Assembly (NCBI RefSeq): GCF_007565055.1
Contig: NC_044552.1
Location: forward strand, 37,666,069 to 37,730,068
Length of the DNA stretch: 64,000 nucleotides
Source of the DNA: Rhinopithecus roxellana
Lineage: Eukaryota > Chordata > Mammalia > Primates > Cercopithecidae
Direction: 5' to 3'
Part shown: positions 23,047 through 33,967 of the stretch, one piece after another
Layout of the letters: each line of letters opens with the position of its first letter
Numbering within the stretch: position 1 is the stretch's first letter
The notes under the pieces: generated by a model
Seen by the model: only the letters and a program-made list of their open reading frames with translations
Databases searched by the model: none
What the model was told of the DNA's origin: nothing
Program-made: the position numbers and the translations under genes

Positions 23047-23073
23047 GTGGAATGAGTCACAGAATTATTCCAC
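23047..23073 (+). promoter_or_regulatory. AP-1 motif flanked by two TEAD-type motifs
   Basis: GTGGAATG (TEAD type) overlaps TGAGTCAC (AP-1), and ATTCCAC (TEAD type in reverse) follows within 15 bp. AP-1 with TEAD is a common enhancer grammar. The site is about 11 kb upstream of VEGFA. Its function is inferred from motif only. Confidence 0.4.
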
Positions 23074-26000
23074 CTGCCCCAGGGCCAGGCCAGGAGTAGA
23101 GTGAGGATAGATGTCTCCCTAGAGCCTTACCTGCTGCCCCTGGGGAGGTCTGGGGCTTCTGCCCAGAGGAAGAGCAGGGGTGGTCTGGGCAGCCCGGGAG
23201 TTTGAGGGAAGGAAGCACCCTTGCTCCTCATGATCTCTGTCCTTTTACCCTCCCCAGTGCCTGGGGCCAGGGCTAAGTGTGTGTTATCTCACCTCAAACA
23301 GTGGCTCTGGGCTCCCCTGCCCAAGCTAATGTCGTAGTGGAGACCTCTGGCCCTGCTCCAAGAAGGTTCTGTAGTCCCTGGAGTCAGGCTGGGGGAGCCA
23401 CAGCTGAGGCTCCCTTTCATCCCCTCCCACCAGGAAAGGGTCTTTCTTGGTATTTCCCACAAACACTCATATCACCACTTGACAGCCTTTTCATTCCATT
23501 CTCCTGCCTTGCTCAGCCCTACCACACCCCGACACATTCCTTCCCCCACTTCAGCTCCTGGATTGCAGGCAGGGGCACCCTGCCTACCCCCTCTCCCAAA
23601 GCGGGTGCCTGGGAGTTGACATCTTGGCTCACCTTCTCCTCCTTTGTCTTCCTTTCCCCCACTCCCCAGCATTTCATCCAGGCCAGAAATGGGCCTAGAA
23701 GTCTGTAGAAAGACATCCTGCTGCTATCATTCCACAAATCCTCTAGAGAAGATGAGTTTGGTAGACCTCTGCTTATCTGATTTAAATTCTTCTTGCTGCA
23801 ATCTCAGCTGTTCTGGTTGGTGGTAATAGGCAAACTCAGGCTGTTGGTCAGACAATGGACTGAAGAGTTTACTTTTCTCTGCTTTCCTGCCCAACTGTAC
23901 CTAAGTAATCTTTATAGTATCTCTAAAAGATGGTCCTGGAATGCTGCTCCTTTGTCCTTCCCCATCTCTTGCAGTCGGCCAGGCCACAGGCAGGAGTGTC
24001 CACAGCTTTCATTTTACAGCTTCCTTCCTGTTCCCTACAGCAATAGACTGGGAGTCCTAATGGGGTTTTAGCAATCAATCCAGCCCCTTCAGTCTAGAAA
24101 GGAGGACACTGAGGCAGGGATGAGCGGCCTTGCTCCAGGCCACAAAACAAGGCAGTGACAGTGCCTGCGTTTGAACCCAGATGTCCTGACCTCCAGGACC
24201 CACACGTGGCAATCTGAGGAACTGCTCAGGGAGCAGAGTGCTTAATGCCAGAGCTTCAGGGACACTATTTGTCAGAGGGGCTTTCAACTTAACTCCTGTG
24301 GTGGTGTTGGGAGGGGGTGCTCAGTGGACGCCTAGTCTCTCTGTAGCCTTGGTGGGGAGGCCACTGTGACCCAGGTCAGCTTGCCTGGAACAGCTGGGTT
24401 TCTGGAAACATTTCTGTCTTCTCTACGAGGCCCTGTCGTGGGTGGTGGTGGTAGATGGGGTTTATTTGTGTGTGTGTGTACGTATGGTTTAGTAGTCCCT
24501 GCAGCCTTCAGCCTGGAAAGCTGAGGAGACATGGAAAGGCACGGGGTTGGTGGATGAGTGACGGGAGGGAAATGCAGTGGGGGAGGAGATGCCACCCCAG
24601 GCTACGGTCAGAGCTGGTGAAGGGCAGATTCATCGTGCTTCCCTCTGTCCTCCTTAAGACCTCTGGTCATGCCAGGGTCTTATGGAGGGGGCTTGCTGCT
24701 CTGCACTGTATTTGTTGCTCTCTCTGGCATTGCCATACCAACTCTCCTGGCATCCGACAGGCAGGAGTATGTCCCATAGCCACAGAAATGTCCTTTTTGC
24801 AAGTTCTTCCTAGTTCTTGGAGGGCTAGAAGGAACTGAGGGGATGTGAAGAATATCTTTCCTCCTAGCTTGTTCCCCGCTGCCCAGGCTTGCTCTCCAAC
24901 AGTGAATGGGAAATGGGGAACAGTCAGTCACTTTCCCAGGGGGCTCCAGGAAGTTGAAGACAGAGGAGCTAAGCTCACAGAGGAGCACTTAGTCAATGGG
25001 ACGGACCCAGGAGGCCCCCGGGACAATGGGGTCAGGCAGAAATGAGGAAGAGAGAAGGAGGCAAGGAGGGATGGAGACATCTGAGGAAAGACAGAGAAGG
25101 AAAGGAAAAGAAAATGCTGTGTTTACCCATAACTGTCCATGATCTGGACATTTGGGGTTGGAATTCCACCCCAGAGCTGGGGCTTGCCTTGTCTACCATG
25201 TTTTCAACGTGTCTGGGACCCATGAGTCCACCGCCTCAGGCCTGGCCTCTGGAATTGAAGGCCTGGTGAGGTACCTGCTATGTTGGGTGTGGGCTACACT
25301 TGAAGATTAGTAGGGAGTCCTGGCCTCAACTTTCCAAGAAAGGAGGAGGTATAGAGGCATGCAGACCAGGGACCCAGACAGGCCTCATTCTCAGCAGGGA
25401 GCTGCACATTCCAGCCTAGAGTCAAGAGTGGACCGGGGCAGGGCAGACATTCACCTGGTGTACCCTAGCACGCCTCCTGATTGATTGGTAAATAGCTGTT
25501 GTTCTAGCCCTTGAGTTCCCCCTGTGTCTCTCTGACCACCCCAGTTCCTTCCTTGGTCCCCTGGACCTCTCCACCATCCAGAAATTGAGGTTTATGTCTG
25601 GCTTGGCATATGCCGTCAGCTCTCTGTGAACTGTGCCTGAGTCATAGCAGGTGTTAAATGTTTTGGCCATCATCCTGAGCTTGGTGGGGGCCTGGTGCCC
25701 CACAGCTAGAGCTGACTGTGACCAGGTCCTGGAACTTGGAGAAGCTGGCAGCAGGCACAGCAGCTCTGAGCATGCCCTGCCTAACTTCTCCTGATGCTTC
25801 CAGTTGTGTTCTAGAAGGAGATGGGTCTGGATGAGCAGGCTGGCATGCAGAGAGATGTAGGTGGGACCATCTCTCCAGGAGACCCCAGTGGGGCGTGGTT
25901 TAGCTGTGCCCTCTGCAGGGCACTGCCTGCAGGGAGGGAGTGCTAAGTCCCTCTAGGGAAGGAGGAGCAAACAACAGATCCCTGGGTCAGCTGACACTCC

Positions 26001-26580
26001 TATGCATGCAGCATCTAGTTCCAGCACCTCCTCTCTGGCACTGCCTGGCTCCCCACCCAGTCAGTCAGCCCTTAGAGGCAGAAGCCCAATGTATCCCAAA
26101 GGTGCCTGGCTCAGTGCTGGGCCCTGATTAAATGATGAAGTGGCCCTGGGGAGGTAGAAAGAGCCCCAGGCTGTGAGTTGAGTGATCTGGGTTGAGGTCT
26201 TGACTCTATGCAGCTTTCTGGCTTTGGACAACTCTGGGCCTCCTTCTGCTCCTCTGACCACTAAGCTTCTTTAGCAGTGGGAACTTTTCCTCAAATGAAA
26301 TTCCAAGTGAAGCACCAATAAATGAAGCAGATAAAACTGCATGTACTGTGTTTGCCCACTCCCACACCTTCCTGCCACCTGTCCTATCTCTGAGGACCCT
26401 CAAGACTCCTAGGAGCACAGTCTGATGTTCTGCTGACATGGATATCCTCTGACTAATTGCCTGCTTCCCTGAATATCTTGAGGCTGTTGGGCCAGGCTGA
26501 TCCTGGAAGCTGAGGCGAGGCCTCCCCACTCCCCATGCCCTGCACTTCTGGGTCTGGGAAAGCAGGGAGTATGGTGGGAC

Positions 26581-26714
26581 TTTGAATCCAAAGTCCCTGT
26601 ACTTTCCACTGCCTTACCTAGATGTCCCTGTACCTCCTGTAAAATCAGCATGGAGCCTGGTGCCTGGTAGTCCCTACGAATATTCACAAATTGGAGCTTA
26701 GCTCAGCTCTCAGG
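26581..26714 (+). repeat. 134 bp direct duplication, copy 1 (likely recipient)
   Basis: Aligns gaplessly to 29502-29635 with about four mismatches by eye (97%). Copy 2 continues leftwards into a MIR, while this copy is preceded by unrelated sequence. That suggests this copy was inserted from the other. Confidence 0.9.
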
Positions 26715-27159
26715 GGGCCAACCAGGGGGCCAATCATTAACTGGCATTATCTTTGTGAACCATCCTGGGGGGCCCAGGTCATCACCCCGGCTTCCAGCCC
26801 AGGCCCAGGGGGCTGCTGGGGGAAGGGGCCCTTCTTGCTGGGAGGTAGGGGGCGCCTTGGGTCCCTGCCTCTTTTTTTTCCTGGGACTTCCCTGAAGGAA
26901 CTCACATTGCAGCCAACTCAATGACAACCCAGTTACATAGTTGCTTCAAAGAAAGACTAAAGTGGGAACCAAGCCAACAGATCCCCCACCCCTAGTCATC
27001 TTTGGCATGCATTATGTGATTTTTTTTTTTTTTTTTTTTTTTTACCAGGGGTGGGGCAAACCCATTTCCTGATTCATTTCTGTTTTACTTTAGCCAGATG
27101 ATAGTGGGTTTGCATTCTCTAAGAGTTTGTTCACGAATGTGGGTAGGAACAGGAGACAG

Positions 27160-27370
27160 GGAAGGGAAATAACATTTATGTGATACCCACATTGGGCAAG
27201 GAGCTTAGCTGATGTTTGCTGTTTCCATATATTTTCCCTACAACCCTGGGAGGTAAGAACCATGAACCTCATTTTACAGATGAGGAAACTGGGGCTCAGA
27301 CAGATAAGTGAATTGTCCAAGTCTCAAGGCCTGGAAGTGTTGGACCAAGATCAAATCCATCCTGTCTGGC
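27160..27370 (+). repeat. MIR SINE
   Basis: Forward MIR: CCTCATTTTACAGATGAGGA, AACTGGGGCTCAGACAGATA, GTGAATTGTCCAAG. Confidence 0.9.
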
Positions 27371-27833
27371 TTTTTCCATTACTCGCTATGGGGGTGGTGG
27401 GGTGGGGCAAGGGGAGTGGGTGGGTGGCTGAGGCTTTTCACAGTGAGGGTTCATCAAGCTGGTGTCTTTCCTGAAAGGACAGAGGTCTGGCATCTCAGGT
27501 AACAGAGGAAGCAGTTACCTACCTGCTGGGATTTGGGGGTTCATGAGAACTGCTTCTCCCTTCTATCACTTGGTTCTGAGCCCCAGATTTCACCATTAGT
27601 GCTAGATTTCTTTGAGTTAAGCACTGCCCACTCCAAGAGGCTTTTAAAACACACAGCCCCTGGAAGATGTGACATTTGGTATCAGTCGTCTCATCTGGAG
27701 TGTTTGATGGAGATGTTACAGGCTCACAGAGCCTCAGAGCTTAGGGAGCGGAAACTCAGGCTTTACCCCAGGAGAAGCCTGAGGTCCAGAAAGGGGAGCT
27801 GTCAAGGTCACACAGCATGCAACAGACTCTGGA
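27371..27833. other. Intergenic, no gene seen
   Basis: Unique-looking with no recognisable feature, apart from a short MIR-like phrase near 27775-27815 (GAGGTCCAGAAAGGGGAGCT). Confidence 0.45.
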
Positions 27834-28126
27834 ATTTTTTTTTTTTTTTTTTTTTTTACACAGAGTCTCGCTCTGTCGCCCAGACTGGAGTGCAGTGGTG
27901 GCATCTTGGCTTACTTGCCTCCTGGGTTTAAGTGATTCTGCCTCAGCCTCCCGACTAGTTGATACTACAAGCACGCACAACCATGCCTGGCTAACTTTTG
28001 TATTTTTAGTAGAGACAGGGTTTCACCATGTTGGCCAGGCTGGTCTTGAACTTCTGACCTCAGGTGATCTGCCCATCTCAGCCTCCCAAAGTGCTGGGAT
28101 TACAGATGTGAGCCACCGCACCCAGC
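27834..28126 (-). repeat. Alu, full length
   Basis: Reverse Alu with a T-head, ending CCACCGCACCCAGCC. AGACTC repeats at both sides. Confidence 0.95.
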
Positions 28127-28610
28127 CAGACTCAGGACTTTTTTGCCTCATGCTGTTTCCAGGTCGCCACATGCCTGTGACAGGTAGACAGGAGGGCTCT
28201 GGGAACCAGGTAATGACAGGGAGGGATTAAAGCTGGAGGAAATATATCTTTCTGCTTTATGCCTTGGCCCAGCTGAGTGGCCCTGTGCTTGTCACAGGCT
28301 GGTGTCCTCTGCTCTCCTCCCCTTACTCCTGGGGCAAGCAACAGTGGTGCTCCATGTGTGAGCTGGACCTACCTCTAGTGTTGGCTTGTTTAAATTCTCT
28401 GACAGAGACAAGCTGTCCCCAGGGGGCGGGGAAGGCAGTGTGGAGCTCACTCCCTGAGGGAGCAGCGTTGTCTCTGTGAGCTTTGGCAGGGAATGTTTCT
28501 GAAGACGCCCTAATCCCCTGCCCTGCCTAGCCTCAACATCTCTATCACTCTGAGGAGTACCAGGAGGGCTCAGTGTGAACCACCAGAACCTTCCAGGCTA
28601 CCTTCCCTTG
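28127..28610. other. Intergenic, no gene seen
   Basis: Unique-looking. Nothing recognised. Confidence 0.45.
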
Positions 28611-29080
28611 CCTGTTCTTTCTGCGCAGTCCACTTGGTTTGCTAAACTCTTGCTCTTCCATCAAGACCCAACTCAAGGCCAGGCACAGTGGCTCATACCT
28701 GTAGTCCGAGTACTCTGGGAGGCAGAGGTGGGAGGATCACTTGAGGTCAGGAGTTTGAGACCAGCCTGGGCAACATGGTGAAACACCATCTCTACTAAAA
28801 ATACAAAAATTAGCCAGGTGTGGTGGCATGCACCTGCAGTCCCAGCTACTCTGGAGGCTGAGGCAGGATAATTGCTTGAACCTGGGAGGCAGAGGTTGCA
28901 GTGAGCCGAGACCGCGCGCCACTGTACTCCAGCCTGGGTGACAGAGTGAGACCCTGTCTCAAAAAAAAAAAAAAAAAAAAAAAAAAAGACCCAACTTAAG
29001 TATCAAGTATCATCTCCTCCAGGAAGCCTTCCCCTACTCCCAGGAAATAAGTGCCCCTCAGAGAATTCCCACTTTTGGTT
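28611..29080 (+). repeat. L2 LINE fragment split by an Alu
   Basis: The left part ends CATCAAGACCCAACTCAA. The right part has TCATCTCCTCCAGGAAGCCT, the usual L2 3' region. Confidence 0.6.
28677..28986 (+). repeat. Alu, full length
   Basis: Forward Alu starting GGCCAGGCACAGTGGCTCAT with a homopolymer A tail of about 25. Target-site duplication AAGACCCAACT on both sides. Confidence 0.96.
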
Positions 29081-29384
29081 TACTCTTCTGGTTTTCCTCC
29101 ATCCAGACAAGCCAACACTCCAAAAAAGCCAACACTACACGTAGGTCCAGCTTCCCGACATTGTTGTAGTCCCAGGGTTCAACACAAAGCAGAGCTAACA
29201 AGCTGAGTTTAATAATTGCTTGTGGAATACATGTCCCAAGCCACCTCCCAAGCCCTTCTAGATGCCCAGTCTAGCCAGTCTGGCGCTTTGCTTCCATACC
29301 TTCATAATGCTTCCCCCAGGGCCTCTTTCTCATCTTGCTTTCTGGGGCAGCTGTGTGCACAGTTGTCTGTGTGCAGCAACTCTC

Positions 29385-29555
29385 TAAGGCAGGGTCTTTA
29401 CTCCTATTTTTGATGAGGGGAGCTGTGGTTCAGAGAGGCTGAATAACCTGCCTAAGGCCATACAGTTAGAGTGGCAGAGCCAGGAATGAGACTTGGGTCC
29501 ATTTGAATCCGAAGTCCCTGTACTTTCCACTGCCCTGCCTAGATGTCCCTGTACC
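29385..29555 (+). repeat. MIR SINE
   Basis: Forward MIR: GGTTCAGAGAGGCTGAATAA, GAGTGGCAGAGCCAGGAATG, GTACTTTCCACTGCCCTGCC. Its 3' part lies inside duplicated copy 2. Confidence 0.85.
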
Positions 29556-29635
29556 TCCTGTAAAATCAGCATGGAGCCTGGTGCCTGGTAGTCCCTACAA
29601 ATATTCACAAATTGGAGCTTAGCTCAGCTCTCAGG
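29502..29635 (+). repeat. 134 bp direct duplication, copy 2 (likely source)
   Basis: Partner of 26581-26714. MIR homology runs through its left edge, as expected for the ancestral locus. Confidence 0.9.
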
Positions 29636-31983
29636 TAAGGCCCAGGTCAAAAGGGCAGATACAACTTTGGGACCTTAGTTGCCACCACATGCCACACCTT
29701 CTTCCCAGCAGAGGGACTCCCTCCAAGACAGGGTAGGGGTGGAGGATGTGAACAGGGGCAGTAATGGGCATGTTTTGGGGTCAGACTTGGAGGAATAGCA
29801 GAGACTGGGGTGTCAGCAGTTCGGCATGCCTGGGGCTGTTGGGGAGATGCGATTCATCAGGGACAGCCTAGTGTCAGGGGATTAGACTGGGGCCTATGAA
29901 GGAGAGGCAGAGGCTGATGGGCCTAGGGGTGGTGTGGGTAGGTAAGCTTCCCCAGACAGTGACTCTGCCCTGCCCTCTCTCCAGCTAGGTCCTCTTCCTC
30001 ATTTCTTCCCCCTTTCCTGACTGGATCCTCCTGGGAGAGTTATCTTCCTTGGCTTCCTCTGCTCCAATCTTTTGATCAATTGGCCATCATTACTTATCAT
30101 TACCTCAAGTCAAATCTCCAGATCCACATGGGGCTAGGACACTGGCACTGGACCAAACAGGCCCTTTTCTTTGCTTTCTCTTTGTCTTTTTAATGCTTTG
30201 TTGCAAAGACCTAGGCGGGGGTTGGGGGAGTTGTGGGGGGAGACAGAGAGAGAGAGAGAGAGAGAGATGTTGACCCACAGTTGGGGTCAGGGAATTGAGG
30301 GGAACCAACCCAATTCTCTCTCCTTCAATTCACCAGGTTTGTATCCTGCCCTTCCTGCAGATCAGTGTCCTGCTAGTCACCTGGGAGTCAGGGAATGGAG
30401 TGAAGGACAAGACCTCCTTCTATCGCAGTGAAACCACTTGGAGAAATGTGTGGAAAACAACAAGATCCAGCGACCGTTTCCTCACCTTCTTTCCACTCTC
30501 AGGAGGGATTTTGTCCCTTCATCCACCCGCTTCTAGATTAACCACCCACACCCACACAGACGAGAGTTTCTCTGAATATTGGAGTTGACAGGACATCAGG
30601 ACAAAGTACAACTATTGTGCCTTGGCCCAATCACTACTTTCTTTGTCTGGGGCCACCGCTGGCTCCTGGCTGCCTTTCATGCTCTTCTCCACCCCCACCC
30701 CTTTCTCCCCTTCCCCCTCACCTGGAACACCTTCCCCTTCCTCCTTGGCTCCTTCTGAACTGCCTTCAGAGCCACAGGCTGTGGGGAGTGGCCACTGGGC
30801 TCCCAAGGTGAGGCCCTCCAAGTGGGCCCCTCAACTGGGGGCCAGCATGAACTCTGTGTGGGTCGCTCTCTGCTTCACTGCCCCTTCCCCCAATCTGCTA
30901 TGTGACTCTCTGGGCCTTTGGAAGATTCTTTGGGGAGACAGTCTGCTCTGACACCCCCTCCCCTGCAGCAGCCTGGGGAGGGAGGGGAGGATAAGTGAAA
31001 TCAAGTTTGTTCAAGGGGCTAAGCCCATGGGAGGAAAGGTGCCACAGAGATACATGTGGTCTTGTGATTGTTGTTTTGTGCTTTTTCCCCTTTTTGAAGG
31101 CTCAGATGACTAGGTGATTTGAGCTTTTAATTTGGTGACAATGTGGGCATTGGCTGAGTCCATAAGAGTGCATTGTTGTACAGGCCGGTGACAACACATT
31201 GGGGCATGGGATCCAGAGTTAACCCCTCCAGGTCACAGCCAGGTTATATCTCCAAAATGAAAGGGGGAGGTGGGCCATACTTTCTCACCCTAAAGAAGGT
31301 AGCTCAAAAACCCCTAGGCCAGGTTGTAATCCTAGCTTTATATAAAAGGAATTCTGTGCCCTCACTCCCCTGGATCCCTGGGCAAAGCCCACAGGGAAAT
31401 ACAAACAGGTAGTTGTAACACACCTTGCTGGGTACCACCATGGAGGACAGTTGGCTTATAGGGTGGGGGTGCCTGAGGTCATGGAATGACAGGTGATGGG
31501 TATCCCTCCTTGGAACCCCTCCAGCCACCTCTTAACTTCAGATTTGTTTGTTTGTTTTTTACTAAGATGTGCTCTTTCAGGTCTGTTGGCTCTTTTAGGG
31601 GGTGAAGAAGGCTGAGTTGAGAAGGGATTCAAGGGAGGGGGCCAGAATGAGCCTTTAGGGTTCAGAACCTCCATCCCGCCCCAAGGTAGGGATGAGGGAG
31701 GGGTCCCTGCCAAGGTGCCTACAGCTTGTGCTCCTGGGGTGCTAGAGGCACACAAGGAAGAAAGTTAGTGGCTTCCTTTCCATATCGCATTCATCAGCCT
31801 AGAGCATGGAGCCCAGGTGAGGAGGCCCATGGAGCCCTGGGAGGGGGCCCTGAGCCAGGAAATAAACATTTACTAACTGTACGAAGACCTTGTCCCTGCT
31901 GCCGGGGAGCCTGCCAAGTGGTGGAGACAGGACTAGTGCATGAATGATGGAAAGGGAGGGTTGGGGGGGGTGGGAGCCAGCCC
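29636..31983. other. Distal VEGFA upstream region
   Basis: (GA)n lies at 30240-30267. From about 31340 the sequence follows the distal VEGFA promoter as I know it from human, including a GGTACC (KpnI) site near 31430. No coding gene. Confidence 0.55.
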
Positions 31984-32277
31984 TTCATATACAGAAAACC
32001 TAGGGCTAGGCACAGGGGGCACAGTGTGTCCCTCTGACAATGTGCCATCTGGAGCCCTCATCTGGCCCGCGGACATCAAAGTGAGCGGCAGCCAACAGGC
32101 TGGAGTGACTGGGGTCCTTTGGGAAGTGTCCAGGGATGCTTCCCTGGGAGGAAGAATTTGGCACCAAGTTTGTGGAGCTGAGAACGGGAAGCTGTGTGGT
32201 TCCGGGGTTAGTCAGTGACCGGGAGGGAAGAGGACCTGTTGGAGCCCACGTATGCACTGTGGAGTCTGGCAAAACCC
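31984..32277 (-). repeat. Inverted duplicate of the VEGFA hypoxia-response promoter segment
   Basis: This 294 bp block is the reverse complement of 33061-33354. I found one mismatch (near 31995 and 33343). It carries a second hypoxia response element core, read as CCCACGTA at 32245-32252, and a second AP-1-like TTAGTCA at 32208-32214. From memory the human promoter lacks this block, with CCAGCCCTT followed soon after by CATAAGGGCC. It is therefore likely a lineage-specific insertion. Confidence 0.95.
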
Positions 32278-32311
32278 TTAGGACACCAAACATAAGGGCC
32301 TTAGGACACCA
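32276..32311 (+). repeat. 13 bp direct repeat at the duplication breakpoint
   Basis: CCTTAGGACACCA occurs at 32276-32288, immediately after the inverted block, and again at 32299-32311 in what looks like the ancestral sequence. This is the kind of short templated scar left by replication template switching. Confidence 0.85.
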
Positions 32312-33060
32312 CACCGATGGAACTGGGGGTACCGGGGAGGTAACCTAGCACCTCCACCAAACCACAGCACCATGTGCTGAGGATGGGGCTGACTGGGTAA
32401 GCTCCTTGGAGCGTTTTGGTCAAATTGAGGGAAACTGCTGCATTCCCATTCTCAGTCCATGCCTCCACAGAGGCTATGCCAGCTGTAGGCCAGACCCTGG
32501 CAAGATCTGGGTGGACAATCAGACTGACTGGTCCCACTCTTCCCACAGGCATCAGAACCCCAACTTTGTTCCCTGGGGCAGCCTGGAAATAGCCGGGTCA
32601 GAACCCAGTCAGGACTTTTTCCAAGCTGGTTCCTATATGCAATAATGGGATGGGGGCCTTCGGGAGCACTTAGGGAAGATGTGGAGAGTTGGAGGAAAAG
32701 GTGGCTTGGAGGTAAGGGAGGGGACTGGGGGAGGGAGAGGGGAGAAGCTATGAGCCTGAAGAAGTAGCCAAGGGATCCTGAGGGAATGGGGGAGCTGAGA
32801 AGAAACCCCCATTTCTGTTCAGAAGATGAGCTATGAGTCTGGGCTTGGGCTGATAGAAGCCTTGGCCCCTGGCCTGGTGGGAGCTCTGGGCAGCTGGCCT
32901 ACAGACGTTCCTTAGTGCTGGCGGGTAGGTTTGAATCATCACGCAGGCCCTGGCCTCCATCCGCCTCCACCAGCCCCCTGGCCTCAGTTCCCTGGCAACA
33001 TCTGGGGTTGGGGGGGCAGCAGGAACAAGGGCCTCTGTCTGCCCAGTTGCCTCCCCCTTT
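32312..33060 (+). promoter_or_regulatory. VEGFA upstream promoter, spacer between the inverted arms
   Basis: Single-copy sequence matching the human VEGFA upstream region as I recall it. It separates the two inverted arms. No repeat or gene is seen in it. Confidence 0.6.
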
Positions 33061-33085
33061 GGGTTTTGCCAGACTCCACAGTGCA

Positions 33086-33093
33086 TACGTGGG
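33086..33093 (+). promoter_or_regulatory. Hypoxia response element (HIF binding site)
   Basis: TACGTGGG within GTGCATACGTGGGCTCCAAC, 974 bp upstream of the inferred start site, as in human VEGFA. The downstream AACAGGTCC resembles the HIF ancillary sequence. HIF1A/EPAS1 with ARNT bind this element in human cells. Confidence 0.93.
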
Positions 33094-33123
33094 CTCCAAC
33101 AGGTCCTCTTCCCTCCCGGTCAC

Positions 33124-33130
33124 TGACTAA
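33124..33130 (+). promoter_or_regulatory. AP-1-like site next to the hypoxia element
   Basis: TGACTAA, 31 bp after the HRE core. It is duplicated in the distal arm at 32208-32214. Confidence 0.5.
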
Positions 33131-33482
33131 CCCCGGAACCACACAGCTTCCCGTTCTCAGCTCCACAAACTTGGTGCCAAATTCTTCCTCCCAGGGAAGC
33201 ATCCCTGGACACTTCCCAAAGGACCCCAGTCACTCCAGCCTGTTGGCTGCCGCTCACTTTGATGTCCGCGGGCCAGATGAGGGCTCCAGATGGCACATTG
33301 TCAGAGGGACACACTGTGCCCCCTGTGCCTAGCCCTAGGTTCTCTGTATATGAAGCAACTCTAGTCCCAAATATGTAGCTATTTGGGAGGTCAGAAATAG
33401 GGGGTTCAGGAGCAAACTCCCCCCACCCTCTTTCCAAAGCCCATTCCCTCTTTAGCCAGAGCCGGGGTGTGCAGACGGCAGT

Positions 33483-33497
33483 CACTAGGGGGCGCTC
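33483..33497 (+). promoter_or_regulatory. CTCF-type motif
   Basis: CACTAGGGGGCGCTC closely matches the CTCF core (CCACNAGGGGGCGC class). CTCF occupancy of the proximal VEGFA promoter has been reported in human cells. Confidence 0.7.
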
Positions 33498-33550
33498 GGC
33501 CACCACAGGGAAGCTGGGTGAATGGAGCGAGCAGCGTCTTCGAGAGTGAG

Positions 33551-33600
33551 GACGTGTGTCTGTGTGGGGGAGTGTGTGCGTGTGCGTGTGCGTGTAGGGG
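33551..33600 (+). repeat. Short GTGTGC-rich repeat in the promoter
   Basis: GTGTGCGTGTGCGTGTGCGT-type tract. Three GCGTG units and the nearby GACGTG each match the loose HIF core RCGTG. HIF use of these is not shown here. Confidence 0.6.
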
Positions 33601-33967
33601 TTGAGGGCGTTGGAGCGGGGAGAAGGCCGGGGTCACTCCAGGATTCCAATAGATCTGTGTGTCCCTCTCTCCACCCGTCCCTGTCCGGCTGTCCGCCTTC
33701 CCCTGCCCCTTCAATATTCCTAGCAGAGAGGGAATGGCTCTCAGGCCCTGTCCGCACGTAACCTCACTTTCCTGCTCCCTCCTCGCCAATGCCCCGCGGG
33801 CGCGTGTCTCTGGACAGAGTTTCCGGGGGCGGATGGGTAATTTTCAGGCTGTGAACCTTGATGGGGGTCGAGCTTCCCCTTCATTGCGGCGGGCTGCGGG
33901 CCAGGCTTCACTGGGCGTCCGCAGAGCCCGGGCCCGAGCCGCGTGTGGAGGGGCCAGAGGCTCGCCT

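Larger units (their letters stand above)
21406..27159. other. Long intergenic stretch, mostly unique
   Basis: No gene is supported. Weak MIR pieces occur at 24090-24200 (forward) and 26170-26250 (reverse). A 289-codon frame on the minus strand at 22049-22918 has no domain I recognise. An AP-1/TEAD cluster (23047-23073) and one arm of a direct duplication (26581-26714) are listed separately. A T-run lies at 27021-27044. Confidence 0.55.
33061..33354 (+). repeat. Proximal (ancestral) arm of the inverted promoter repeat
   Basis: Contains the classic hypoxia enhancer of VEGFA in its usual position, about 1 kb upstream of the start site. The partner arm is 31984-32277. Confidence 0.95.

Noticed and set aside
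32006..33332. Matching 80-residue frames in both arms of the promoter repeat as a duplicated protein gene
   Set aside because: The frames only mirror the inverted DNA repeat; the segment is promoter DNA and shows no codon-level constraint that I can see.
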